Source: Ananas comosus (Eukaryota > Streptophyta > Magnoliopsida > Poales > Bromeliaceae). From it: a stretch of 64,000 nucleotides of DNA. Each line of letters opens with the position of its first letter. The stretch's first letter is position 1. The stretch is taken from NCBI RefSeq assembly GCF_001540865.1, contig NC_033623.1, positions 15,664,955 through 15,728,954 on the forward strand, written 5' to 3'. This document shows positions 25,381 through 37,819 of the stretch, piece by piece. The notes beneath the pieces were generated by a model. It worked only from the letters and a program-made list of their open reading frames with translations, was not told the DNA's origin and did not search any database. Made by a program: the position numbers and the translations under genes.

Positions 25381-25967
25381 CAAAAAAAGACCATAAATGA
25401 ACCGATAGCATCATTTTAGCTTTTAGCTCCTATAAGCACTCCCTATTAATCACACGTCACATTTTGTTCCTTTCTCTTTCTTTTAAAAAAGTTTACTGTA
25501 TATATACATTTGTACCACATTATTAGTAATAAATTGATCATTTTTTTTAATAATATAATAAAATATTTTTTATTAATTATGATAAAATAAATAAATCAAA
25601 AAAATAATTTTATTAATTAAAAACACCTCCCTTCCCCCCTACTACTAGGGGTGGAAACGAGCCGAGCTCGAGCGAGCTTATGTCAGCTCAAATTCGGCTT
25701 GAAATTAATTTCGAGCCTAAATCTAGGCTCAAGCTCGGCTTGAAATTAATTTGAGCCGAGCTCGAGCGAGCCTAATTTCGAGTCGAGCCGAGCTCGAGCT
25801 CTAAACGAGCCGATTGAAATTCTCGACATTATATAATCAACAGTTTAGTTTTTATATAACATTACCTACAATTTGATGCAACATGTCCAATAGTTCAAAA
25901 TACAAAATAATTGCAAGAAATGTGAGCTATGATGACAGCCTGACTGGATGAGGGTCTGAGGGAGAAC

Positions 25968-25998
<31 letters not shown>

Positions 25999-26215
25999 AA
26001 AAAAATTAGGGATTTGAGAATTTGAATGTTATCATGTTTTAGGATTATGTGTAATAGTGAAAGTCTGAAAGAGATAGTGTGTTATGTAAATTTAGAGTTG
26101 GGCTCAATTGCATGGTTGTACTTATTGGGTTTATTTTATGGGCCAACAATAATGGCTCAAATTAAATTAAAGCCTATATATAATTAAAATACATTATATA
26201 TATATATATATATAT

Positions 26216-26423
26216 GAGTCCGGCCGGGATACTATCGATAGTACCAAGGATTTGATGCTATCGAGTTTTCCACCGTTAGATTTAACCCTCTGATTATTTT
26301 TACCCGTTAGATTACATTATTCAACCAACCACTCATTCAACCCTAGGAGGCCCACATCATTCTAACCACCCATTTCTCAAATAGCACCAATAGCTTGGTG
26401 CTGTTGATAGTATTCCAGCCTAG

Positions 26424-26426
<3 letters not shown>
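26216..26426 (+). mobile_element. TIR element, family A copy 2 (nested)
   Basis: Starts GAGTCCGGCCGGGATACTAT and ends in AGTATTCCAGCCTAGTTC. The interior CACCGTTAGAT...CAACCCTAGGAGGCCCACAT matches the other family A copies. (TA)n tracts lie on both sides. Confidence 0.75.
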
Positions 26427-26454
<28 letters not shown>

Positions 26455-26457
<3 letters not shown>

Positions 26458-26683
26458 CTGAGCTCCTATACTTTTAAAAGTACCAAGTTATTGGTGCTTG
26501 TAAGTTTTCAACCTTTGGATTAAGGGATGTGCGGTTAGGATGATGTGGGCCTCCTAGGGTTGAGTGGGTGGTTGGTTGAATAGTATAATCAACGGGTAAA
26601 AATGATCAAAGGCGTAGATCTAACGGTAAAAAATTTACAAGCACCAAATGCTTGGTGCTTTTACAAGCACCATAGCCGGACTC
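26455..26683 (-). mobile_element. TIR element, family A copy 3 (nested)
   Basis: The minus strand begins GAGTCCGGCTATGGTGCTTG and ends at GAACTGAGCTCC read from the other side. It is closely similar to copy 1 at 23169 throughout, including GAGTGGGTGGTTGGTTGAAT. It lies opposite in orientation to copy 2, 28 bp away across (TA)n. Confidence 0.78.
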
Positions 26684-26688
26684 ATACA

Positions 26689-26910
26689 GAGTTGAGCTAT
26701 GATACTTTTACAAGTATCACCATCATGGTGCTATTAGGTTTTAAGCTATTGGATCTATTTTTTGATTATTAATGGCCCTTGGATTAAACACTATTCCACC
26801 ACCACCTACCCCCACTTACCACCATCATCTCAACCTCACATCTCTCCATCCAAGGGCTAAAAACACACAAGTATCACCCCCATGATACTTTTACAAGTAT
26901 TCTAGCCCTA

Positions 26911-26913
<3 letters not shown>
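26689..26913. mobile_element. TIR element, family E (nested)
   Basis: Left end GAGTTGAGCTATGATACTTT; right end in reverse GAGTAGGGCTAGAATACTTG followed by TAAAAGTATCAT. It abuts the previous element with only five bases between and is followed by (TA)n. No coding sequence. Confidence 0.7.
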
Positions 26914-26946
<33 letters not shown>

Positions 26947-27133
26947 GAGCTTTTCGAGCCTAATTCGAACGAGCCGAGTAATACTCAAGCTCGGCTTGAA
27001 ATGAATTTCGAGCCTTTTATTTTGTTCAAGCTCGGTTCATTTAATTTCGAGTCGAGCTCGGATGAGCCAAATATCGAGTCGAACACGAGTCGAACGCGAG
27101 CCGGCTCGCTCGTTTGCCAGCCCTACCTACTAC

Positions 27134-27142
27134 CCGTTCAGC

Positions 27143-27182
<40 letters not shown>

Positions 27183-27774
27183 AAAAGAGAAAAAGATTGA
27201 AATAGAGAGGCCTCCCCCAAAAGGTGAACCCACTTGGGCTCCTCCCTTTTCCCTTCATTTTGTGGTGTAACTTTATTTGGGTATATACCAAGCCTTTCTA
27301 ATCATTCCATCTCCTTTGTTAATGACCTTCCAAGTTATTTTTTATATCATGCAGAATATCCCATCCTTCACTACTCTCTCCTTCCTTCCCTCCCTCCTCC
27401 AAAAGCTCTCTTTCTCTTAAAACAAGAATAATAAAGATTAAAAAAAAAAGGTTTTGAGTTGGGTTTCTGCAACTATTCTTTTTGCATGTAGTATTTCCCT
27501 GCTCTGTGTGATGTTTCATGTGGTATTTTATTGAGTATGTGATGTGGGTCCTGTTGCATTCTCCATGTTTTCAATGTCTTCTGATCAGGTTTTGGATCTG
27601 GGTTTGTTCCCACAGGATCTGTACAGCTTGTTTGCATAGCCTGGGGAGGGATCTGTTGAAGTGAACACACTTATGGGCTTCTCAAATGGTGGATTTGTGA
27701 AGATTGGGAGGAAACTGGATTGTCCTTTTGTGCGGAGATAAATTCCAATCGAGGGGAATGATGTGAACGCAGCA
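27134..27774 (+). promoter_or_regulatory. Promoter and 5' leader of the APRR2-like gene
   Basis: Contains a (GA)n tract (27148-27178), a pyrimidine-rich stretch and several small upstream frames, including ATGATGTGA at 27759-27767 just before the chosen start. The transcription start cannot be read from sequence. Confidence 0.4.
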
Positions 27775-30700
27775 ATGATCCCCTCTACCATCGACATGGT
27801 CTTATGGAAAGATTTTCCCAAAGGTCTTAGGGTCCTCCTCCTCTGCGAAGATCCGAATTCGGTGGCCGAAACTAAAATCAAGCTTGAAAAAATGGATTAC
27901 AGTGGTATTTTTCTTCTTTCTTTTTCTCTTGGTTTCTAATCATTTACTGCCTTTTAGTTAAATCCCTTAATTGCTTTGAGAAGTTATTCCTGTAGTTGAT
28001 CCGTAGCAAAGCCGAGAGTCTAAAGAAAAGTAGAGCAGAATAATTTAATGGTTGTGATGCTACCAAAGTTATTATGCACTTGAAAGGAGGAAAAAGATGA
28101 AACTTGTCCTATTATTGATATTTAGTGTTTCTGCCGCAAAAAGCCTAATTAAAGTATGCATTATACTTTGTGGTATCTCTTTCCCTGTCTAGGCTTTCTC
28201 CACCTAAGATGATAGTATATAAAAACAGTTAGTGTTCCGTAGTTCCGAAAATATGTAGTGATCATCTTAAAAAGGTTTTCCTTTTGTTCAAGGAAAATCA
28301 ATATGTAAGCTAATTTTTATCTAAAACCAGAACGTTTATAACTTTTGAGATTTGCCTATGTCCCTAGTTACTCTTTCAAATAGGGTATATCCCTGTTTAA
28401 TCAAAAAAAAAAAAACTTTTGAGATTTCATGTTCTGCTTATTCTCGTCATTCATGTTGTTTTTCAGTTCCTTCTATTCAATAAGCAAGCAATAAATGTGT
28501 TTTTAGAGGACAAGTTTCAAGCCTTTTCCCTGCTTTGATACTCATAGTTGCATTGATTACTCAGTACCACACATATAGTTCTTGAAATATCATGCCGATG
28601 TTCAGTTTTTTCTTATTCGGACATCCAAGATGCACTAGAAGCAATCCTTAGAAAGGCTGAGAGCTTTCATGTTGCACTTGTCGAGGTAATCTTTTTGAAT
28701 TCTCACAACAACACCTGGAATAGTAAGGAAAATAGGCTCTAAGTAGCATCCAAATTTTACAGGTGACAGTTGATAACAGTGAACGGACCTTTGAATTTCT
28801 TGAAATGGCTCGGGACCTTCCGATTATTGGTAAACACTCTTCACCTTGAAAAATATAAGAGAGGCAGATCAATATTTGGGTCTAAAACAAGAAGTTAACT
28901 TGACAATATGCCTTCTTTTCCCTAATTGCAGTGATTTCAAATGATTGTTGCCTCAGTACTACGATGCAGTGTATAGCAGTAAGTGGTCTACATTTATTAT
29001 TCAACTATCAATCTGATGTTATGCATCTGTGTGCCAGTTCTAATGTTTATGATTGTCATGCCGTAAGATAATTGTGACCTATGATTAGTTTGATTCTCGC
29101 ATTTGTTTCTCAGCATGGTGCAGCAGAGTTTCTTCAGAAGCCTTTATCAGAAGACAAACTAAGAAACATATGGCAGCATGTGGTTCACAAGGTTCATTTG
29201 CAACTGATAAATTTAGTCTTCAGAACTACGAATTTTGTTTCATCGCGAACTTAGTTTTGATTTATAGCTCTAGCAGGCATTTAACGCAAGCGAAAGTGTC
29301 ACTCCTAAATCTCTCAAGCCTATCAAAGAAACAGTTGTCTCAATGCTGCAGCTTGATACGAAAGACTCTGAGGAAAAAATCAAAAGCCAATCTAAAGCGG
29401 AAGACGCAGAGAAAAATCATGTAGATAATGATGAATATAAAACAACAACCGATAGGTATCCTGCGCCTTCTACCCCAAAGTTGAAACAAGTAGAAAGAAT
29501 GGTAAATGATGAAAATTCTCAAGAAAACAAGTGCTTGACCGATGGTATGGAGGATCCTAAAGGCTTCTTGGAAGTTAGGAAGTTTGCTAGTTCTGAATCA
29601 AAATCTGTCGACGATGCTTGCACCAATTCAATTGGTGTACTGAATACCAATCGGGATGCCTTGACTTCTGCAAAGCAAAGAGAAGCTGCTTGTGAAGAAG
29701 AGGTCAACTCAGCTGATAGTTCCAGGCCTGATGAGTGCAGTGCGGTTAAAGCAAGCTCTCCAACTTCTTCAAATGTTAATATTGAATGCAATCTTCAGTC
29801 TAGTTTTGATGATAAAAAAAAGAATAAATCAGTTTTTAGTAGTGATTCATTGACACGGGGAAGCAAAGGGAACAAAAAGAAGATGAAGGTGCATGCCTTT
29901 TACACATGATTTTCTCCAATTATGTGATTTAAAGTGACTTGGGTAATGATTTTATTTTTTTTTCTTTTGATGGTGGTGAAGCAGGTGGATTGGACTCCAG
30001 AACTCCATAAGAGATTTGTTCAAGCCGTTGAGCAGCTGGGAATTGACCAAGCGATCCCATCGAAGATCCTTGAGTTGATGAAAGTGGAAGGATTGACTAG
30101 ACATAATGTTGCTAGCCACTTACAGGTCAGGATTGTCTTTCATAAAGTGTATAACTCTTAAACTCGTGTATACATGTGAAGTTGAGAATCCCTATTATAC
30201 ATAGTGTTTCCTTCTTACTCTTTAAAAGATTTTAAGGACTGGAATCAATTCACTTTCTGAAGCAAAAATCTATTTGGTGAAAAAAGCTGCAAGAAGAAAA
30301 GCGGTGCATATAGAGGAGACCGCTACCTTTATATGCTCATAGAGCGTGAAATGTACTTTAGTGTTAAAATCATATGAAAAAAATGATTACATGTTGAGCA
30401 AAGAACAATAGAAAAACTATATGCTAGTTGCCTTCAAGTGGTGGATTAATGCATTAAAATATTGCTACAAGCAGTAAAAGAAATTTTCTCTCTTACAAAA
30501 CCCAATCTTCGCCTGAAATGCTGTCTATCTGACAGAAATATCGAATGAATAGACGGCATATATTACTGAAAGAGGATGACAGAAAATGGCAGACAAAAGG
30601 AGATCCGAATTCATGGGGCTATATCCAAAGACCACTTATGGCGTACCCACCATTGCACCCAACTTATAGTGTTCCACCGGGCCATCTCTACGCACCCTGG

Positions 30701-32116
30701 GTTCATCCAAGTTATCAGCCTCACGGTGCACAAATGTGGGGGCATCCTGGATTTCATGCATGGCATCCTCCTCTGGAAATGTGGCATTGGAAAACCTATC
30801 CTGGGGTAATTATTTACTGCATCATCTTGTCGGTGCTTTTATCGTACATCTGTTGTTCGATCCAAGTAGTTTCCAAATGATTTTGCTGTTAATCGAGGAA
30901 GATGTTATGAGATTAATATGTTACTATGTTTCAGGTTCAAGCGGATGCATGGGGTTGCCCGGTGATTCCCCAATATGGGTATAGTCCGAACAGTCATCAG
31001 AGGCTACCTATGAACTATAACTTGGACACGATTAGCGATCGAAACAGGGAAACTAAGGATGCAAACGGCTTTCATCTGGTAATGTTGCTGCTTATTTCTA
31101 TACACGGTATTCATTTTCTTGCATTAATTTGGCCAATTTCCTGCTTATATGTGAAAGAAAGATGTGATGAGCACATTGCCTATTTGGCTCTGCTTCTACA
31201 CATGCTTTTAGCTACTGCTGTAGTGATGAGCTAAAATGAGATTCTCCGTCCCAAAAATAGTAGTTCCACTTTTGATCTTCTGATTCCTAGTACTCAAATC
31301 TGCATTACTATGATGAAGTTGACAAATTTAGTTCACTGTCAATTTATAACCAGACCATATGTTCTGAAGATCAAATGGAGCACCAAATTAGTGTAGTTAG
31401 TTGCACTTGGGGCCAGACCACACTGTTACCTCTTTGGTCTTGTTATTGTCACACTTAAAAGCTCTTTAAGTAGTAACAGGCATGCCGCTGCTGCAGTTGT
31501 TGGGGCATCTCTCTATTATTTCCAGTTTTGGCTACACAAAGTGACGTGTGTACTAGGCCATTCTGCATATAAATTAATGGTTCCCGAAATAATCTTGATT
31601 GATGATACTGTTGTTGCATTTATAGTAGTGGTCCACCTGGTGCCATTAATGGAGAGGAGTAACCAAGCCATACACCAATATCAGATGATTATGAGAATCA
31701 GATACTTTATTATTATAATAAAAGCACGCCTAATCATACATATGTTATTAGCCATGTATTCTGCAACCTCCTCTTCAGGGCATGTTTGGCATGTCGAAAG
31801 TTAAGTTCCCAACCGTATAATTATAAGATATTATTTAAAAAGTTCCTTTTAAAATGACATAGCTACATATCCTCAATCTAATGTTTTATTTATTTATTTA
31901 TTTATCATTATTATTATTATTATTATTATTTTGGGGTTATTTTAGGCGGAGGAGGTGGCCGACGAGGTGGTGAAAGAAGCGATGAGCAAACCGTGGCTTC
32001 CGCTGCCGTTAGGTCTGAAACCGCCGTCAACGGACGCCGTTCTGGCGGAGCTGCACCGTCAGGGCATCCGCACCGTCCCACCGTGCGCCCGCTCCGCGCG
32101 CGCTCCGCACCGGTGA
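27775..32116 (+). CDS. APRR2: APRR2-type pseudo-response regulator / GARP transcription factor
   Basis: Ten in-frame exons code 579 aa: 27775-27904, 28606-28685, 28763-28829, 28932-28978, 29114-29191, 29277-29888, 29985-30125, 30536-30805, 30935-31078 and 31946-32116. The N-terminal receiver-like domain (about 19-134) begins [16 protein letters not shown] and keeps [10 protein letters not shown] with its lysine (K117), but the phospho-acceptor position is Glu70 (HVALVE). It is therefore a pseudo-receiver. A Ser/Lys-rich linker follows (135-338), then the GARP DNA-binding domain (339-388, [19 protein letters not shown] ... VASHLQKYR). A Pro/Trp/His-rich region and the C-terminal signature [18 protein letters not shown] complete it. 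This layout is that of APRR2/GLK-related nuclear regulators linked to chloroplast development and pigmentation. ATG 27775 is the first in frame; ATG 27796 is an alternative. The last exon is GC-rich. Confidence 0.95.
31885..31931. repeat. (TTTA)n/(TTA)n microsatellite
   Basis: TTTA repeats followed by TTA repeats in the last intron of the APRR2-like gene, directly before the final acceptor. Confidence 0.9.
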
Positions 32117-32190
32117 GGCGCCACGAGCCGCGCCACGTGGCCGCTCGCTGTTGGCCATAGCAACACGTGGCTGTAATTGAAAGGACAGCG

Positions 32191-32226
32191 GGGTGCGGGT
32201 GCGGGTGCGGGTGCGGGTGCGGGTGC
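32191..32226. repeat. (GGGTGC)6 hexanucleotide repeat
   Basis: Six perfect copies of GGGTGC in the probable APRR2 3' UTR, 75 bp after the stop. The minus-strand open frame across it (alternating Arg-Thr) is an artefact of the repeat. Confidence 0.9.
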
Positions 32227-33844
32227 GGAGCCTTTTCGGGTCGGCTTTGTCGGGTTTCGGGCGCGTCGAAGATTCTCTGTGTATTCTAACTCGTTCGTTG
32301 TCCTTTTCTACGCGAATTGGAGTACCCTCCCAGCGAGGTAATGTTCCATGTCGTCCACTCTTCTTGTCGGAGCTTCTTCTGGCTAATAATAATAATAAGA
32401 AGATGAGGTTAACTGTACGACTGATGGTGAGGGGCCGGGTATTTCGCGTGGGCTCCCCACAGTCATGTGACGCATAAGATGATGCAACAAACCACCGGAG
32501 AGCAGTACTAAGGGTCACAGTAATCCTATTTAATGAGCTAGCGATGTTATCCTTACATCTTTTTATAGATATAGATAGCTGTAAATCTTAATCTGAATCC
32601 GGCTATATATCCTCCTTTTAGTCCCAATTAAGTGATTTTTAGTGTTGACTATTTTAATTTCACTCAATTATTGCTGAAGCTTGTCTAAATATTTAAAATT
32701 TATTTTAAAAAATTTTTAAATTAAAAATGCTAGATCTTATCTTTCTGAGCGTTCAAGAATTTACAAAATTTTATTGGATTTTAGTGTAAAGAACAATTGA
32801 TACACTTTAAAACATAGGGTATTAAAGTGAGAAAGTGTGATACCAGAGAGAAGGTATTTGAAATTTACTCCAAAATAAATAAATAAATAAAGTGATGACA
32901 TGCTATCTTTCTTTTTTAAAAAAATTATTTTGTAATTTAGAAATTTTGTTGGACTTTTCATGTTTCACAGCTTAGATCGAGCCACTGAGGAATATTTCCT
33001 TTTCTAGCAGAAACTGGATTGAATGGACATATATTTTCCAATACCCTCCCCGGGACAATTGAGATAACCTCAAAATGGTTTTAATTTGTTATTGGTTTCG
33101 TTCATTAATTGGGCCCTGGTTGGTTCTTTGGTGTTATGTGCCCTTTCGAGTGCGATATAAGCGCTTAATAAAAGCTTAAAATGAATAGCTTTCATTATAA
33201 AAGGATAATGAACTGTAAAACAATTTTTTGCGGCTTCATTTGCATAGAACCCTCAATAACTTTGTTTGCATGGTAGGTATCTATCTATGAGTAACCCCAA
33301 AATCAATATGAATTCAACAAGAAGTAAAAAAAAATACATGCTTTACTTGATGCATGGCACCATAGCATCTATGAACTATCAAATGCTTTATATCATCAGT
33401 GCGCAGTTGAGACAATTCACATGATATCTATAATGCATATAAGCGGGAATACCAAGATTCTTCATGAGTCAATTTTTTTTTTTATCGTGTCGATATTTTT
33501 TTGATAACACTAATACAAAAAGAAGCTTTGTGTACCCCTACCTCTGAGATGCTGATCGAGCCAAACCTTTGGTATCCACTTTATAGATCTTCAATGTGAT
33601 GCCCATATATTTCCACACTCTGAAGTTGTGGCATGCATAATTCCGTATAAATTAAGGTGAGCATACACTCCTTCGATTCATACAAGTTAGGGTTCAATGG
33701 AATGTTGTGGTATCTTTGTCTTTAGCTTGGAATATGTTGTTGGTAGTTAGCAAAGAATGGGCACTAACATATGCTATAGTCCTACAATTTTTTTTTTCCA
33801 ACTTCAAAACAAAAAAGGAAAAAACAAAAAAAAAAAAAAAAAAC
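32227..33844. other. Spacer downstream of the APRR2-like gene
   Basis: The first part is probably 3' UTR; the rest is AT-rich spacer. No gene or clear element is visible before the LINE fragment. Confidence 0.55.
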
Positions 33845-34595
33845 TTGCTACCTTGCTGCTTGGAGCTCGTAGAAAGGATCTCCCTCTTCTCCGTCGAACA
33901 TAGACCGGACATGATTCAGTGGCATTGGAGTGCGGACGGACACTTTTCGGTTAAATCGACCTATTCGGCTCTGACGGATGGAGGGACGAGAGACGCACGT
34001 GCTTCCAATATTTGGAAGCTCAAAATCCCTTTAAAGGTGAAAGTGTTTAGCTGGTTGGTTCTCTAGAAAAGGATGCTTACACGTGATACACTTGTTAAGA
34101 GAGGTTGGTTGGACGACTCTATCTGTGTACTATGCCGGTCGGGCGGGAAATTAGTGGATCATCTGTTCACCCGGTGCGTATTCTGCAAGTTTATCCTAGT
34201 ATCAGGGGTGGACGATATTAATGCCAATGATCTGGAGAATGACGTGAATCTCGTATGGGATAGGTGGATGGACAGAAAGGATCATCCAAAGAAGCGAACT
34301 AGACTTACAGACCTAGTAGGTTGTTGGTGGATTGTGTGGAAGATTAGAAACGACACGATTTTTCGGAATATCGCCCCTAACCCTGAGCTAGCAGTTCGCA
34401 AATTCAAGCTTCTAATGGGGGAGTGGGACCCTCCCCTTGTTTCGTAACTTCTTCTTCTTCTTCTTCTTTTTCTTTTTTTTTTTTTTTTTTATCCTTCTTC
34501 GGGGCCTGGTTGCTCCACAATTGTAGTCTAATTTATCAGTCCAATGAATAAAGCGGGTAGCATGCTACCTTTTTCTAAAAAAAAAAAAAAAAAAG
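33845..34595 (+). pseudogene. LINE 3' fragment with RT zinc-binding domain, broken
   Basis: One frame reads SVEHRPDMIQWHWSADGHFS, TYSALTDGG and IWKLKIPLKVKVFSW, then an in-frame TAG (34064-34066). It then continues RMLTRDTLVKRGWLDDSICV, CRSGGKLVDHLFTRC to a stop at 34445-34447. This is the zf-RVT region at the C-terminal end of plant LINE (L1-type) reverse transcriptases. The endonuclease and RT domains are absent, so the copy is 5'-truncated. A 3' UTR of about 120 bp ends in TAAAGCGGGTAGCATGCTAC and an 18-base poly-A (34578-34595). Confidence 0.87.
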
Positions 34596-35464
34596 TTTGA
34601 ATAATCGGCTACTCGGACTGATCGAGATTGGACAATTTTTTCTAGGTTATCCTCGTGAAGTATAAAGTATAAAGTATAAGATATAATATAACACTTTTAT
34701 TAGTGGAAAATATGAGACCACTCCATGGAATCGTGTAGAAAAGTTTATTGAGATGAAGTGACACATGCATCTCCTTGTGATGCCATGTTTTATACTAGTA
34801 TTATTCATTTTAAACATTTTGCTTTTCTTTTTTATGGGAGTGGAAGGGAAGATGCTAGAGTAAAAGCTCTAGTGGAATAGCATGAACATATCTATCTCAA
34901 GTCAACATTTTTTGCATAAAAAAAAGAGGGTGCTGATAAAGTATGAAAAAGGAGTGGTCGTGTCGGGACTTTGCCCTTAATCATTAATAAGGAAAAAGCA
35001 ATAATTTTACCATTCAAAAGGTGATTCTTTTTACGTTTCTTTGGTAGTTTGATGTTGTAAAATATTGATATTAAAATAAAAGTATTATAGTTTAAATTTT
35101 TACAGAATAATGATGGTTACACCTTTTTTTTTAATATGATATCAAAATAGAGATACCGTATCCAAATTTTATCAAAATGTGAGGAAGAGTGTTGAATATA
35201 AATATTAAAAATATAAATTTACTATATATTAATATTGAATATAAATATTAAAAATATTATTTTTTAATAATTTAAGTGTTGTTTCTTATAATTTAATAGA
35301 TGATATTCTCACACACATATATGTGAGTATATGTAAATGCATGATGTTCTCTAACAAAGACGGATATGCATAAATATTTCAAGGTGAATATATATAAATA
35401 ATTTACATATACTCTCTAACAGTGTTTCTTATTAATTACTGCTGCATCAAATAAATTTATATAA
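34596..35464. other. AT-rich spacer
   Basis: No supported gene or element before the (TA)n tract at about 35498-35536. Confidence 0.5.
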
Positions 35465-35492
35465 CACGTTCATAAATCAATCAAAAACTTTT

Positions 35493-35540
<48 letters not shown>

Positions 35541-35544
35541 ATTG

Positions 35545-36092
35545 TACGCCGTGGCTACTATACTTTTATGAGTATTGGAGTCCTCGTACTCATAAGTTGT
35601 TTTCGATGATGGAGTTTCCGAATCAACGATCCACTCCGTTAAATATGATCTAAAATATTTGGAACTTCTAGAAAATAAATTTCGTAAATTTTCGAAATCA
35701 TAATAAAGCCCATCAAGCGGGCATAAAATGAAGGGTCAAAATCGAACGACGTACTAAAAAAGGATGATCGGATCCTTCAATTCAAGATCGGAGTTATTGA
35801 TCTTTATTTAGGTAGTGAATAGAATTTTTCCTTAAAAATTCAACAAATTTCGATTCTTTTACACCGTTAAACTAGCAAGTATTCCATACCGGTCATTAAA
35901 AATTGTCAAATTTGTGACCTCTTGATCGTAAGGTAAATGACGTCGAAGAATTATAAAATTTGATTTCTTGAAGTTTTTAAATGCTGTAAATAACGTTTAA
36001 TGGTATGGATCGTCGATTCGGAAGCTCTATCATTGAAAACGATTTATGAGTACGAGAGCGATCGTACTCATTATAGTATAGTAGCCGGACCC
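35545..36092. mobile_element. Long-TIR foldback element, family C copy 2
   Basis: The left arm includes GTGGCTACTATACTTTTATG and TCCGAATCAACGATCCACTC. The right arm in reverse includes CCGGCTACTATACTATAATG and TCCGAATCGACGATCCATAC. The arms pair for about 145 bp. A (TA)n tract lies at its left edge. It is related to the elements at 23471 and 37820. Confidence 0.78.
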
Positions 36093-36439
36093 TTGTATTG
36101 TAAACCAATCAACTCAAAGGTATGCATTATTTCACTTAGTGGCCTTCTACATCAAAATGTTCTTTTAATAAAGATATTCGTTCTTGGACCGCGATCCAGA
36201 ATAAATGACATGAAAACCTTATATTCCGTGAGAAGATGCTCGCTTAGCTGCATCGAATACGATCTTTAATAGAATTTTAACGTTAGCTGATCTCATTTAT
36301 CCTGCTACAAAGTACTACAGACAAAAGCAATTTAAAACCCATTTATTATTTCAACATTCTTTTCCTTTTATCAAACCAATTTTATAATTCACTTATTAGA
36401 AACTACTGGTTCTGAGAAAGCCTCCCCTTTTTAAATTGG

Positions 36440-36780
36440 GATAAGTTTAAATACTCCCCGCAATTTAACAATTTTTTACTTTAGTATTCTATAATTTAAA
36501 GTGTAATAACTTAATATACAGAGATTTTGTTTTTCTCTTTCCGTCCTTTCATAGTTACGCAATTAACTTTTTTATTAAAACATATAGAAAAAAATTCAGA
36601 TAGCTCCGAGTCGTTTACCGATTTTTCGCTTTAGTTAACTCTATCGCTAGTTTAATAAAAATGTTAACGGAGGAGATAATGAAAATAAAAAAATATCAAT
36701 AGAATACTAAAATGAAACAAAAGATCGGTACTAAATTTAAAAAAAATACTAAACCACAGAAGGGTATTTGAATTTTTTTT
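36440..36780. mobile_element. TIR element, family D copy 2
   Basis: Left end GATAAGTTTAAATACTCCCC then TTTAGTATTCTATAATTTAA. The right end in reverse reads AATTCAAATACCCTTCTGTG. It is related to 25050-25380. Confidence 0.55.
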
Positions 36781-37586
36781 TTTCTTTCTTTAAGTTGTGA
36801 GATCCCACGTGGAATCCAATAGAACGAACAAAAGATCCATCCAGCGTGCATCGCACTTTCAAAAGTGATCTGCTTCACTATTTTCCCTATTATTTATTTA
36901 TTTATTTATTTTTTGTTTTTGATTGCATGTGCACAGAACCATGTGTGGTCACTTTGCTTTCCTCATCCGTGACTATCTTTTTGTACACAAAAGAGACTAT
37001 TAAAATGCATGCCACGCTTAATTAATTGAGTACCAAACACACTCTGAATTCCACTGAACAGAACAAGACAAAATGTGTGATTTAAGCCTCACAACTAAAC
37101 CAATTATATTCAAAACTAATACATTGGCAGGTGACTTGATCTTTGGTGAAGTGGAGAAATTAAGTATTGCACTTGATGAAGACCTTCTATATCAAAGCCA
37201 TAATTTTAATCATATATAGCCTTTCTCTAATACAACGAACGTAGAATTTTTGTAGCGCTTATTTTGGCGACTACTTGACGCCCAAGATAATAAAAGTTTT
37301 AATATTTATGATTACATTTGGTATTATCTGTAGTGGTTATTTTGGCGACTACTTGACGCGCACGATAATAAATTTTTTAATATTTATGATCACTTTTAGC
37401 GAACTAGAATTGGTACTCAGAAACTTCAGTAAACACACTCAAATGCGCAAATTAGCAATAATCTGAGACAATTTGACGCAAAGCAAGAGCAATAAATGAG
37501 CTATTTTTCCACTTCAGGGAACCAGCTCAGCCTCTCTTACTTGTCTAGGTTCAAATAGGAAAATAAAAAAAAAAGCATATATAAAG
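36781..37586. other. Spacer with a short duplicated motif
   Basis: TTATTTTGGCGACTACTTGACG occurs twice (about 37259 and 37338) followed by similar ATAATAAA...TTTAATATTTATGAT sequence, a roughly 79-bp-period tandem duplication. No gene seen. Confidence 0.5.
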
Positions 37587-37761
37587 GAGTTGAGCTTATG
37601 CCTTTTTAAAAGCATTCGGTCATTTGTGTTTATAATTTTTTAACCGTCAGATCATCATTCATATAGCACTATTAACAGTTTGTGCCAAATGTTTTTTATT
37701 AGTGCTCTAGGGATATTAAGATCCAACGGTTAAAAATCATAGGCTCAGAGGAGCTCAACTC
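37587..37761. mobile_element. Small TIR element
   Basis: About 175 bp with ends GAGTTGAGCTTATGCC and, in reverse, GAGTTGAGCTCCTCTGAGCC. TTTTTAACCGTC and TTTTTAACCGTTGGA face each other further in. It resembles families A and E in end sequence. Confidence 0.6.
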
Positions 37762-37783
37762 TGCATAAAGCTACGCAAGTAGA

Positions 37784-37784
<1 letters not shown>

Positions 37785-37818
<34 letters not shown>

Positions 37819-37819
37819 N
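37785..37819. repeat. (TA)n tract ending in an N
   Basis: TA dinucleotides to 37818 and an undetermined base at 37819, immediately before the truncated family C element. Confidence 0.95.

Larger units (their letters stand above)
25646..27125. mobile_element. hAT-type element with nested insertions
   Basis: 1480 bp from TAGGGGTGGAAACGAGCC to an end whose reverse reads TAGGGCTGGCAAACGAG. It is flanked by a perfect 8-bp duplication CCTACTAC (25638-25645 and 27126-27133). Subterminal arms repeat GAGCCGAGCTCGAGCGAGC. The middle holds three further TIR elements between (TA)n tracts (26216-26426, 26455-26683, 26689-26913). The original element was therefore roughly 0.8 kb. Confidence 0.87.

Noticed and set aside
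32027..32518. 163-codon minus-strand frame with an Arg-Thr repeat
   Set aside because: It is the reverse of the APRR2 last exon and the GGGTGC repeat; the repeat keeps the frame open by chance.
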